Origin: Actinomycetota bacterium
GTDB lineage: Bacteria > Actinomycetota > Acidimicrobiia > IMCC26256 > PALSA-610
DNA length: 64,000 nucleotides
NCBI GenBank assembly: GCA_005779395.1
Contig: SXJP01000003.1
Span: forward strand, 1-64,000
Direction of reading: 5' to 3'
Below, in pieces: positions 43,410 through 51,285 of this stretch. The position numbers and the translations under genes are program-made. How positions within the stretch are numbered: the stretch's first letter is position 1; each line of letters opens with the position of its first letter. The notes beneath the pieces are model-generated. The model saw only the letters and a program-made list of their open reading frames with translations. It searched no databases and was not told the DNA's origin.

Positions 43410-44018
43410 GTGGAGCGGTTAGCCGATCTGTCAGACGAAGAGCTAGCGTCGCGGGCCGCGACCGGCGAACGCGACCACCTCGAAGTTCTCCTTGGACGCC
43501 ATTTCAACGCCATCCACGGAATTTGCCACAGGGTCCTATCGAATAATGAGGACGCGCTCGACGCCACGCAGGAAGCGCTTATTGCGATAAGTCGCTCGAT
43601 CTCAAGATTCGATGGCAAGGCGCGCTTCACAACCTGGATGTATCGCGTTGCGACCAACGCTGCTATCGACGAAGCCCGAAAACGTAACCGACGGCCGGTG
43701 CCAGTCGATGAACTTCCGGTAATCAGTAACAAAGACCCCGTTGACGGTCTCGCGAATCAGATCATTGTTGATGCTGCCTTGGGCCAATTGCCCCCTGAAT
43801 ACAGGGCTGCAGTGGTGTTGCGTGATCTCATCGGCTGCGACTACGCCGAAATTGCTGAGATATTGGAGATCCCTCCTGGGACTGTGCGTAGTCGGATCGC
43901 TCGGGGTCGAGCAGCGCTTGCGGACCTTCTAGATGAAACAACAACCATTCCCCGCGATGTAAAGAATGTTGCAGCCAGAGGGAACCAAACAGCCCCTGCC
44001 GCACGTCAAACCCGATAG
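43410..44018 (+). CDS. sigM: ECF sigma factor SigM
   Basis: The 202-residue protein has sigma-70 region 2 (GICHRVLSNNEDALDATQEALI; FTTWMYRVATNAAIDEARKR) and region 4 (LGQLPPEYRAAVVLRDLIGCDYAEIAEIL; IPPGTVRSRIARGRAAL), the standard ECF layout without region 1 or 3. Position between murJ and an anti-sigma-like gene, with trxB, trxA and cwlM downstream, matches mycobacterial SigM (Rv3911). It directs RNA polymerase to a stress regulon, usually envelope or redox related; that regulon is not visible here. The GTG start is preceded by a weak purine tract. Confidence 0.9.
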   Translation: MERLADLSDEELASRAATGERDHLEVLLGRHFNAIHGICHRVLSNNEDALDATQEALIAISRSISRFDGKARFTTWMYRVATNAAIDEARKRNRRPVPVDELPVISNKDPVDGLANQIIVDAALGQLPPEYRAAVVLRDLIGCDYAEIAEILEIPPGTVRSRIARGRAALADLLDETTTIPRDVKNVAARGNQTAPAARQTR

Positions 44019-44020
44019 CC

Positions 44021-44875
44021 ATGAACAGTCACGACGATCCCTCAGCCATCCGAAGCGGTCGAGCCCCGCTTGAGCCATCCGATCGCGACCTCTGGCTGTC
44101 GTCGGACATCGACGGTGTTGCTGCGTCAGGTGGTCTGGCTCTTGACACCACTTCAACAGACGACGCGGCGCGCCGGGCCTTGTTTGTAGCGTCGGCGACT
44201 CTCATTGGCCATGTCGCCCCGGTCGACGAAGTCACGATGGCACGGCTTATTAGAACAGCAATTCAGTCTCGCGAAGTCGTTGACGCGCAAATCCACGGTG
44301 AGCGAGATGTCGACGCCGCCTCCGACATCGTTCCGATGTCCGCCCGTCGGGCTATCGCTTCATCCTGGCTTGTCCCCGTAGGTGCTGTCGCTGCAGCCCT
44401 CACTTTGGTTGCTGGCATAGCTATGGCTGTACGCATCAACGGACTTACTGACAAGGACGGTCCTCTTGCTGACTCGGCGCAAGTCCCAAAGATGCTTACT
44501 CTGGACGCCGATAGCGGGTTGGTAGATCTAGGCGACCTCAGCATTCCCGGTGCATTGCAACAGTTATCCCAGCAACGCAGTGCGACGATGGCCGCTGAGA
44601 GTGAGGCCGGTAGCAGCAATATGTATGACTCATCGATGTCGGCGCGTTCTTCGGTCGCTACCGCGGATGCAAGTGGCGAGAGTCCGTCGCCTGGGCAAGC
44701 ATGTGTGGGTGGCCTGAACCCTGGCGGAGTCACGCCGACCGTCGTTGGCTTCGGAACGCACAACGGAGTTGCCGCGCTTGTAGCTACCGCCGCTGAGAGC
44801 GACGCCACGCTGGCGTTCATCTTCGATCCGGCCGACTGTTCAATCAGATCATTCACGCGCTTCACCAATTCCTAA
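44021..44875 (+). CDS. Probable anti-sigma factor (RsmA-like) with one membrane helix
   Basis: The 284-residue protein has an N-terminal soluble domain (about 1-110), one membrane helix (about 113-136, WLVPVGAVAAALTLVAGIAMAV) and an extracytoplasmic domain with a C-terminal pattern around CVGG and ADCSI. It lies two bases after sigM, as rsmA lies after sigM in mycobacteria (Rv3912), and the topology fits a membrane anti-sigma factor. The usual zinc motif H-x3-C-x2-C of ZAS-type anti-sigma factors is not present, so binding would be by another surface. Its low-complexity middle (AMAAESEAGSSN) has no recognisable domain. Confidence 0.65.
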   Translation: MNSHDDPSAIRSGRAPLEPSDRDLWLSSDIDGVAASGGLALDTTSTDDAARRALFVASATLIGHVAPVDEVTMARLIRTAIQSREVVDAQIHGERDVDAASDIVPMSARRAIASSWLVPVGAVAAALTLVAGIAMAVRINGLTDKDGPLADSAQVPKMLTLDADSGLVDLGDLSIPGALQQLSQQRSATMAAESEAGSSNMYDSSMSARSSVATADASGESPSPGQACVGGLNPGGVTPTVVGFGTHNGVAALVATAAESDATLAFIFDPADCSIRSFTRFTNS

Positions 44876-44935
44876 ACCGTCGTCGGACTCTTGACCCAAC
44901 GGAAAGCTGCGCCGAGCAGATAGCCTGCCGACCTC

Positions 44936-45277
44936 ATGCAGAACGAGCGACACGAGCCAAACACCCCAGCAGATGGCCCTGCCTGGACTAGCGACGTCGC
45001 CGACCGTATCGAGGTCACCGTCGCTAGTGTGCGTGAGCGAGTAGTCGATCCGGTTCGAAAACTGACTAAGGGCTTGGTCTTTGGGACCTTGGCTGTCGGA
45101 TTCGCTGCACCCGCAGTTGTCATGGCGGCTGTGATGATCTTTCGATCTTTCATCTTCTTGGCAAACTTGTTGCCAGGCAAGGATGACAACGCCTGGATGG
45201 CGTGGGATCTTTTCGGGCTAATGCTCGTGGCTGTGGGATGGTTCCTCTTCGCCAAGCGTTACCGACGGACAAACTAA
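44936..45277 (+). CDS. Small two-helix membrane protein
   Basis: The 113-residue protein has an acidic cytoplasmic start, a short amphipathic helix (about 25-42) and two membrane helices, LVFGTLAVGFAAPAVVMAAVMIFRSF (about 47-72) and LFGLMLVAVGWFLFAKRY (about 92-109). It resembles phage-holin-like or DUF-type actinobacterial membrane proteins; I cannot name the family. It lies between the anti-sigma-like gene and trxB and may belong to that operon. A function linked to envelope stress is only suggested by position. Confidence 0.6.
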   Translation: MQNERHEPNTPADGPAWTSDVADRIEVTVASVRERVVDPVRKLTKGLVFGTLAVGFAAPAVVMAAVMIFRSFIFLANLLPGKDDNAWMAWDLFGLMLVAVGWFLFAKRYRRTN

Positions 45278-45318
45278 GAGCCGCGAGGCCGCTACAAAGC
45301 TGAAAGAAGAGTCTGAAA

Positions 45319-46257
45319 GTGTCTCTAGTGCACGATGTTGTGATCGTTGGGTCTGGTCCAGCTGGGCTGACCGCCGCCATTTACTGTGCTCGCGCCAACC
45401 TTGCTCCAGTCTGTATCGAGGGCATGGGAGCGGGTGGACAACTAATGCTCACCACAGAGGTCGAGAACTACCCTGGGTTTCCTGAAGGCATCATGGGGCC
45501 CGAGTTGATGATGAAATTCCGGGAGCAAGCTGCTCGATTTGGCACAACGTTTATTACTGATGACGCTACCCGTGTTGATTTGTCTAGTTCGCCATTCAAA
45601 GTCTCAACTGCCGATCAAGAGTTTCTTGCGCGCACGATCATTATCAGCACAGGCGCAACAGCCAAGTTGCTCGGGCTCGAGTCAGAACAGCGGCTATTTG
45701 CCCGCGGTGTATCTACTTGCGCCACTTGCGACGGTTTCTTCTTCAGAGAGAAGCCGATCGCAGTGATAGGCGGTGGTGACTCTGCGGTCGAAGAAGCCAA
45801 CTTCCTCACGCGCTTCGCTACGAAGGTCACGCTGGTGCATCGACGCGATGAACTGCGCGCTAGCAAGATCATGCAAGAACGCGCTTTCGCGAACCCCAAG
45901 ATCGAGTTCCGATGGAACTCCGCTATCGAAGAAGTCTTAGGCGACACGAGCGTTACTGGCTTACGTTTACGTGACGTGAACACGAACGTGGTCGACGACA
46001 TCGAGGTCGATGGCGTATTTGTCGCTATTGGGCATACTCCGAACACAAAATTGTTTGAAGGCCAGATAGACCTTCATGACAACGGCTACATCCGTACCGC
46101 ACCAAACAGCACGGCCACGTCGATTCCTGGAGTCTTCGCGGCTGGCGACGTACAAGACTTCACCTATCGTCAAGCCATCACCGCCTCTGGCTCCGGCTGC
46201 ATGGCTGCCCTAGAAACCGAGCGTTACCTTGAATCGCTTGGACACGAACACGCCTAG
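45319..46257 (+). CDS. trxB: Thioredoxin reductase
   Basis: TrxB uses NADPH and FAD to reduce thioredoxin. The 312-residue protein opens VVIVGSGPAGLTAAIYCARA (FAD-binding GxGxxG), has MLTTEVENYPGFPEG, the redox-active CATC at 134-137 (GVSTCATCDGFFF), the NADPH-binding IAVIGGGDSAVEEANFL, and ends GVFAAGDVQDFTYRQAITASGSGCMAALE. The full set matches bacterial low-molecular-weight TrxB. The GTG start is preceded by AAAGAAGAG at good distance. trxA follows 45 bases later, so one transcript is likely. Confidence 0.96.
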   Translation: MSLVHDVVIVGSGPAGLTAAIYCARANLAPVCIEGMGAGGQLMLTTEVENYPGFPEGIMGPELMMKFREQAARFGTTFITDDATRVDLSSSPFKVSTADQEFLARTIIISTGATAKLLGLESEQRLFARGVSTCATCDGFFFREKPIAVIGGGDSAVEEANFLTRFATKVTLVHRRDELRASKIMQERAFANPKIEFRWNSAIEEVLGDTSVTGLRLRDVNTNVVDDIEVDGVFVAIGHTPNTKLFEGQIDLHDNGYIRTAPNSTATSIPGVFAAGDVQDFTYRQAITASGSGCMAALETERYLESLGHEHA

Positions 46258-46302
46258 CATCCGTAGCTAGAATCCGAATCCAACAAACAAGAAGGACCCA
46301 TC

Positions 46303-46629
46303 ATGGCCGCTGGCATAGTGACACTCTCAGACTCAACCTTCGACGAAGCAGTTCGTGGCGCGGACACCGCTATGCTCGTCGACTTCTGGGCGGAATGGTG
46401 TGGACCTTGCAAGATGATTGCCCCAGTTCTCGAAGACATCGCGACCGAACAGGCAGGCAAGATCACCATTGCCAAGATCAATGTCGATGACAATCCCGAA
46501 GTGGCTCGTCGCTACGAAATCTTCAGCATCCCAACGCTACTCGTGTTCAAGGACGGCGAGATCCAAAAGCGTCTCGTCGGCGCGAAGGGCAAGGCCCAAC
46601 TGTTACAAGACCTCGCTGAGTACATTTAG
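46303..46629 (+). CDS. trxA: Thioredoxin
   Basis: The 108-residue protein has the thioredoxin fold with WCGPC at 32-36 (FWAEWCGPCKMIAP), the conserved cis-Pro segment (FSIPTLLVFKDG) and Gly near the C-terminus (KRLVGAKGKAQL). It is the reduction partner of the TrxB encoded just upstream. A GAAGGA purine tract precedes the ATG. The spacing after trxB suggests co-transcription. In mycobacteria the same position is trxC. Confidence 0.96.
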   Translation: MAAGIVTLSDSTFDEAVRGADTAMLVDFWAEWCGPCKMIAPVLEDIATEQAGKITIAKINVDDNPEVARRYEIFSIPTLLVFKDGEIQKRLVGAKGKAQLLQDLAEYI

Positions 46630-46632
46630 AAC

Positions 46633-47619
46633 TTGGACAATCAGCCAGGCCGTTTGCCGCTACTACGGCGTGGCGCCGCAGGCCCGGCCGTGTTCGCTCT
46701 GCGTGAGCATTTACGCGCCCTTGGCCATAAGTTTGGCTCTGAGCGCGACTTTGGGGACCGCACAGAACAGGCGGTTTTCGCCTTTCAAACCGAGCGCGGA
46801 CTGCGCTCCGACGGCATCTGCGGACCCCAGACCTGGGCGGCACTACTTGAGGCAGGTTTCGCTCTCGGCGATCGACTTGTCGCAGTACGCCGACCACTTA
46901 TGCGCGGCGATGATGTCACCGCACTGCAGTTGCGCCTCAATGCTCTGGGATTCGACCCTGGCAGACCAGATGGGATCTTCGGAGCTAACACAGAGGCTGC
47001 GCTACGAGACTTCCAGCGCAACGCTGGCCTAGCTCAAGACGGGGTCTGCGGGCCACAAACAATCACAGCTCTCGACCGACTCGACGCGCTCGCCGGAGGC
47101 TCTGTTACAGAGGTTCGCGAGCACGAAGCGCTCCGTAATGCTCCAAGAACCATCGTCGGCCGACGGATCGCAATTCATGGCGCCGATGATGAATTTGGCC
47201 TCTGTGCCATGGTCGCAAACCTATTGGGCGACCAGGGTGGAGAAATATTGTTGCTGATCGGAACAGTTAGCGACGCTACTGCCAGAGCAGCAAACGACTT
47301 TCATGCAGACCTCATTCTCAGCTTTAGCGAACCAGAACCAACCAAGCAACGAACGTCATACTTCGGAACTGACAAGTTCAAGTCTGTCGGGGGCTATTCC
47401 CACGCCTACCACGTCGCCCGCGCAATTGCGGGTTGCCTAGAGCCAGCCGAAGTGGCGGCACGGACCTATCAGATCTTGCGCGAAACCGAAATGGCTGCTG
47501 TTGTGCTACATCTCGCCGAACATGAATACCGCTCAATTGATTTAGGTGTACTCAGCGAGGCGGTAGCGAACGGTGTCCGAATTGGCTTCGAAGCCGATAT
47601 TGCCTTGCCGCCGAACTAA
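46633..47619 (+). CDS. CwlM-like protein with two peptidoglycan-binding domains and degenerate amidase domain
   Basis: The 328-residue protein has two PG_binding_1 domains (about 10-72, VFALREHLRALGHKFG and FAFQTERGLRSDGICGPQTW; about 85-150, LQLRLNALGFDPGRPDGIFG). A C-terminal amidase_3-like domain follows (about 165-325). Where active amidases have a zinc-binding His in the S-[IL]-H-A segment, this protein reads ILSFSEP, and the catalytic Glu pattern near the end is not recognisable. It has no signal peptide. Mycobacterial CwlM (Rv3915) sits in the same position and works as a cytoplasmic regulator of MurA rather than a hydrolase; I infer the same role. The TTG start lies three bases after trxA; its stop overlaps parB's. 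Confidence 0.8.
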   Translation: MDNQPGRLPLLRRGAAGPAVFALREHLRALGHKFGSERDFGDRTEQAVFAFQTERGLRSDGICGPQTWAALLEAGFALGDRLVAVRRPLMRGDDVTALQLRLNALGFDPGRPDGIFGANTEAALRDFQRNAGLAQDGVCGPQTITALDRLDALAGGSVTEVREHEALRNAPRTIVGRRIAIHGADDEFGLCAMVANLLGDQGGEILLLIGTVSDATARAANDFHADLILSFSEPEPTKQRTSYFGTDKFKSVGGYSHAYHVARAIAGCLEPAEVAARTYQILRETEMAAVVLHLAEHEYRSIDLGVLSEAVANGVRIGFEADIALPPN

Positions 47620-48506
47620 CTAGGTTTACCCTCGGTCATAACTCGGTAGATGCGTTCCAAGTCCTCAAGTGTCGCAAACTCGATGCCAATAGTCCCCTTG
47701 CGCTCGTTCATGCTGACCGTTACACGAGTATCAAGATGGTCTGAAAGTAGCTCCTCGAGTTCGAGTAGCCCGGGTGGGCGCAACTTCGCTGATGGGCGTT
47801 TGTCTTTGACCGCATCGGTTTCGCCGACGCCACCCCTAGCACGAATCGTTTCCTCAACCACGCGCACAGACAGGTCCTCAGCAACTACACGCTTAGCTAA
47901 CTTCTCCTGAAATGCGCGATCTGGCGTTGCGAGTAACGCCCTGGCGTGGCCCATCCGCAGAGCGCCGTCGCGAATCAAAAGTTGAATCGATACTGGTAAC
48001 TGCAGCAAGCGCAGCATGTTGCTAACGCTCGCCCTGCTGCGCCCCACTCGCCGCGCCACGTCATCGTGTGTAAGTGAGAAGTCCTCGATAAGTTGGTTGT
48101 AGGCGGCTGCCTCCTCAAGTGGGTTGAGTTGCTCTCGCTGAACGTTCTCAATGATCGCTTGTTCTAGTGATGCTGTGTTGTCAGCGTCACGAACAAGTGC
48201 TGGCAACGAGGCCAACCCTGCGCGCTGGGCAGCGCGCCAGCGTCTTTCGCCTGCGATGAGAACGAAGCTGTCGCCTTCAGGCCGGACCAACACAGGCTGC
48301 AACACGCCGACTTCACTAATTGATGCAGCTAGTGATGCGAGTGCCTCTTCATCGAAGTGTTGTCGTGGCTGGTAGGGATTGGCGACAATCGAATGAATCG
48401 CAATATCTCGGAGCATCGAGCCGTCAGTTTCCGAGATAGACACGGAAATGTCGCCCGTAGGGATCAATGCCGAGAGGCCCCTACCTAGTCCTGCGGGACG
48501 AGCCAC
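47616..48506 (-). CDS. parB: Chromosome-partitioning protein ParB
   Basis: ParB binds parS and spreads as a CTP-dependent clamp to load the segregation machinery. The 296-residue protein has GLGRGLSALIP near the start, the CTP-binding/N-terminal segment NPYQPRQHFDEEALASLAASI, the motif GERRWRAAQRAGL, the helix-turn-helix DVARRVGRSRASVSNMLRLLQLP and a C-terminal dimerisation domain. The GTG start follows AAGGAGGT at five bases, a strong signal. It overlaps parA by 26 bases and is the partner of the parS near 49620. Confidence 0.96.
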   Translation of the reverse strand: MARPAGLGRGLSALIPTGDISVSISETDGSMLRDIAIHSIVANPYQPRQHFDEEALASLAASISEVGVLQPVLVRPEGDSFVLIAGERRWRAAQRAGLASLPALVRDADNTASLEQAIIENVQREQLNPLEEAAAYNQLIEDFSLTHDDVARRVGRSRASVSNMLRLLQLPVSIQLLIRDGALRMGHARALLATPDRAFQEKLAKRVVAEDLSVRVVEETIRARGGVGETDAVKDKRPSAKLRPPGLLELEELLSDHLDTRVTVSMNERKGTIGIEFATLEDLERIYRVMTEGKPS

Positions 48507-49584
48507 GACTTACCTCCTTAGCTAGTTCGCGGTACGCGATCGCGCCGCGTGAAGACCCGTCGAACACAGTGACCGGTTGGCCGAACGATGGAGCCTCCGA
48601 AATCCTGACGGTTCGCGGGACAACGGTGCGATACACCTTGGGTCCGAAATGCTCTCGAACTTCTTGCTCCACTTGTTGGGCGAGTTTTGTCCTGGCGTCG
48701 TACATCGTTAGGACAATCCCGCGTACCTCTAGTGCTGTATTCAAGTTTGCCTTAACCAAAGAGACGTTGCGTAGTAATTGTCCAAGCCCTTCAAGGGCGT
48801 AGTACTCGCATTGAATTGGAACTATCACATCGGTTGCAGCAGCCAAGCCATTTACCGTCAATAGACCAAGGGACGGCGGGCAATCGATTAGCGCGAAGTC
48901 GTAGTCGTCTTCGACCTCGGCCAGCGCCTTTTTTAGCTTCAGTTCGCGTGACATCGCTGGCACGAGTTCGATCTCAGCTCCAGCGAGGTCGATCGTGGCT
49001 GGCAACACGAAGAGGTTTCGCACCGCCGTTGGTTCAACGCAGTCTTCGATCGCTGCACCATTCATCAACACGTCGTAGATGCTGCCTTGAACATTGCGGT
49101 GGTTGATTCCGAGCCCTGTAGATGCGTTGCCTTGTGGATCGAGATCGACTACGAGTACTCGAAAACCAAGCTCGGCAAGCCCGGCACCAAGGTTCACAGC
49201 TGTCGTGGTCTTACCTACACCGCCTTTTTGATTCGCAACAGCAACAACGCACGGGAGGGTTAGTGGGATTGCTGTCCCAGTTGCTTCCTCTGGGAGTGAC
49301 GGCATCTCCGGTGGGCGAGGACTTGCTGCCTGACTCTGCGCCTCTACCACAATCCCGGTTGACTCTGTTGCGCCCAGGAGTTCTTCGACTGTCGGTCGCC
49401 CAACGATTTCAATTTCAGACTCGGCCACGGCTGGCTCTGGCTCTGGCTCGGGCTCTGGCTCTGAGATCATGTCAACTACCCCCACGGTAGGAGTTTCAGA
49501 TTCCTGGTTCAAAGACACATCCTGCCGGCTGCTCGCCGCATGAACATCCGCACCTCTATGCTCAGTCTTGCGGAAACGGCGCAT
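48481..49584 (-). CDS. parA: Chromosome-partitioning ATPase ParA with long N-terminal extension
   Basis: The 367-residue protein has the ParA/Soj core from about residue 110: VVAVANQKGGVGKTTTAVNLG (deviant Walker A), LVVDLDPQGNASTGLG, FALIDCPPSLGLLTVNGLAA. Usual chromosomal ParA is about 250-300 residues. The first 108 residues are extra, low complexity, and contain EPEPEPEPEP. The ATG at 49584 is well supported by GGAG six bases upstream, so the extension is probably real rather than a mis-start. Such actinobacterial N-termini vary and may contact polar scaffold proteins; that is inference. It is followed by parB with an overlap. Confidence 0.94.
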   Translation of the reverse strand: MRRFRKTEHRGADVHAASSRQDVSLNQESETPTVGVVDMISEPEPEPEPEPAVAESEIEIVGRPTVEELLGATESTGIVVEAQSQAASPRPPEMPSLPEEATGTAIPLTLPCVVAVANQKGGVGKTTTAVNLGAGLAELGFRVLVVDLDPQGNASTGLGINHRNVQGSIYDVLMNGAAIEDCVEPTAVRNLFVLPATIDLAGAEIELVPAMSRELKLKKALAEVEDDYDFALIDCPPSLGLLTVNGLAAATDVIVPIQCEYYALEGLGQLLRNVSLVKANLNTALEVRGIVLTMYDARTKLAQQVEQEVREHFGPKVYRTVVPRTVRISEAPSFGQPVTVFDGSSRGAIAYRELAKEVSRGSSRRTR

Positions 49585-49619
49585 TCAGGACTCCTAACGT
49601 GCCCGCTTGATTCGATGAT

Positions 49620-49635
49620 TGTTCCACGTGGAACA
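49620..49635. other. parS centromere site
   Basis: TGTTCCACGTGGAACA is a perfect 16-base palindrome matching the bacterial parS consensus TGTTnCACGTGnAACA. It lies 35 bases upstream of the parA start, between parA and rsmG. As the only such match I see in the window, it marks a ParB-loading site about 3.7 kb from dnaA, where parS sites are expected to cluster. Confidence 0.93.
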
Positions 49636-49668
49636 TCTTGAGACGGGCCCTTCGCGAGCGAAACCCTA

Positions 49669-50349
49669 CTACCAGAGTGGGCGCTTGCTAGGAATGCCTG
49701 TTCTGCGAGGAAACTTCGAAGCACAGGGTCTTAGCTTGTTGATTACTGCGAAACTTCGATCGCTCTCAACAACGATCTCGGCTGGTCCATACCCAAGCTC
49801 GACCATCGCCTCGGCATTCCAGAGGTCTCTCGAGTCTGGAGTTGCACTGACCACAACTACCCCACCTACTTTCACAAGCCCAGCGGCGATTTCGGCCGTG
49901 ACCGCCGGTTGAGCGAAAGATCTAGCTGTAACAACATCGAACCGCTCACGATTAAGTCTGGCGAACTCCTCAGCCCGTGTGTGCCACACAGAGACACTGT
50001 CTTCCCACGCAAAATGAGTCACGACCCCCGCCAAGAATTCGCATCGCTTAGCCATTGAATCAACAAGTGTGAGCTCAGATTCCGGTAGTGACGCAGCAAA
50101 CACGAGTGCAGGCACGCCACCGCCTGATCCAAGATCACACAAAGTTCTTGGTCCGGCGTAATACCTCTTTACTACCGCTAGATGCGCCAGGGCATGGTCT
50201 ATATGAGCTTCTACAGGACCCGGACCAAGAAAACCCAGGCTGCGAGATGTGAGGAGAGTCTCTACAATGTCGCCGTATTCCACGACAGAAAACGAGCCCG
50301 CACCAAACGGCACGGGCTCAAGACTTTCTTGTGGCTCAGGTGTTGTCAC
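49669..50349 (-). CDS. rsmG: 16S rRNA (guanine-N7) methyltransferase RsmG
   Basis: RsmG methylates G527 of 16S rRNA using SAM. The 226-residue protein has the segment LGFLGPGPVEAHIDHALAHL, the SAM motif LCDLGSGGGVPALVFA at about 69-84, ELTLVDSMAKRCEFLAGVV and FDVVTARSFAQPAVT, all family hallmarks. It overlaps jag by four bases (ATGA). Loss of RsmG confers low-level streptomycin resistance in other bacteria. Position between jag and parA is as in mycobacteria (gid, Rv3919c). Confidence 0.95.
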   Translation of the reverse strand: MTTPEPQESLEPVPFGAGSFSVVEYGDIVETLLTSRSLGFLGPGPVEAHIDHALAHLAVVKRYYAGPRTLCDLGSGGGVPALVFAASLPESELTLVDSMAKRCEFLAGVVTHFAWEDSVSVWHTRAEEFARLNRERFDVVTARSFAQPAVTAEIAAGLVKVGGVVVVSATPDSRDLWNAEAMVELGYGPAEIVVESDRSFAVINKLRPCASKFPRRTGIPSKRPLW

Positions 50350-51281
50350 GCTGGCCGGATAACAACTCGCCGTCGAGGCTCTTCGCCCTCTGATGTCGTG
50401 GCGATGCCTTCGATTCCAGAAACTGTGTCATGGACTACTTTGCGATCAGCAGCCGCCATTGGCTCTAGTGACTTGGCTACACCGTTTTCTAGGACCTCTG
50501 CGGCGATTCGCTGCGTGAAACCAGCAAGAGCTTCGCGGCGCTTACGTCGGTACCCGCCAGCATCGACATAGATCCGAGCGCCAAAGCCACCTGATCGCAC
50601 GAGTACCGCCGTGCGTACGAGTTCCTCTATCGCAGCTAGCGTCGCTCCCTTCGGACCGACTAGCAGACCTAGATTTTCCCCATCAATGTCGACGAGAATG
50701 TTTTCGTCCTCAAGTCGAGCTTCGGTCTTTGTTGTTAGTCCGAACGCATCCATAAGCCCGACCGTAAAGGTCTGCGCCTCTGAGAGTTGCTCTTCGACTG
50801 TCATCGTTGTTTCTGGCATCGCTACGTCTCCCTGGGTTTTCGAACGAGATTTCTTAGATGGCGCCTTCGACGTAGCCGACTCAGGCGTGGCTTCTGCTGC
50901 TTCACCATCGGTCTTGCTCGCCACAGGTTTGCGTGAACGCGAGCGCGAATTCGATTTTGTTGGACGACTATCGCTCGTAGCTTCGCCGCCGTTGGCCTCA
51001 GCATCGGTCCCACTCGCCCGACTCTTATGGGCTCCGTTCGCTCCGCCATTTGAGCGCTGCTGCTCATTGCGACGCCTACGGCGCTTGTCCTGAGGCTTCT
51101 CCCTCGACAATGGCTTTACGCGAGCACGTACACGCGCGTTGCCCCTACCGATGCCCAAGAACCCTGATTTCGGAGCCTCGACTACTTCGTACTCAAGATC
51201 TGAGCGGTGTACACCAAGCGAGTCAAGAGCTAGCTCAATTGCGCCTTCGACGGTTTTTGCTGTTACTTCTATCCACTCCAC
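50346..51281 (-). CDS. jag: KhpB/Jag RNA-binding protein
   Basis: The 311-residue protein has a Jag N-terminal domain (about 1-55, VEGAIELALDSLGV; SGFLGIGRGNARVRA), a long basic, Ser/Ala/Thr-rich linker (about 60-155), a KH-type domain (VDIDGENLGLLVGPKGATLAAIEELV) and an R3H domain at the C-terminus (LEPMAAADRKVVHDTVSGIEGI). KhpB binds RNA with KhpA and influences cell division and wall synthesis in Gram-positive bacteria. The unusually long linker has many K/R/S residues. It is 4 bases from yidC and overlaps rsmG, the usual order. Confidence 0.94.
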   Translation of the reverse strand: MEWIEVTAKTVEGAIELALDSLGVHRSDLEYEVVEAPKSGFLGIGRGNARVRARVKPLSREKPQDKRRRRRNEQQRSNGGANGAHKSRASGTDAEANGGEATSDSRPTKSNSRSRSRKPVASKTDGEAAEATPESATSKAPSKKSRSKTQGDVAMPETTMTVEEQLSEAQTFTVGLMDAFGLTTKTEARLEDENILVDIDGENLGLLVGPKGATLAAIEELVRTAVLVRSGGFGARIYVDAGGYRRKRREALAGFTQRIAAEVLENGVAKSLEPMAAADRKVVHDTVSGIEGIATTSEGEEPRRRVVIRPA

Positions 51282-51285
51282 GGCT

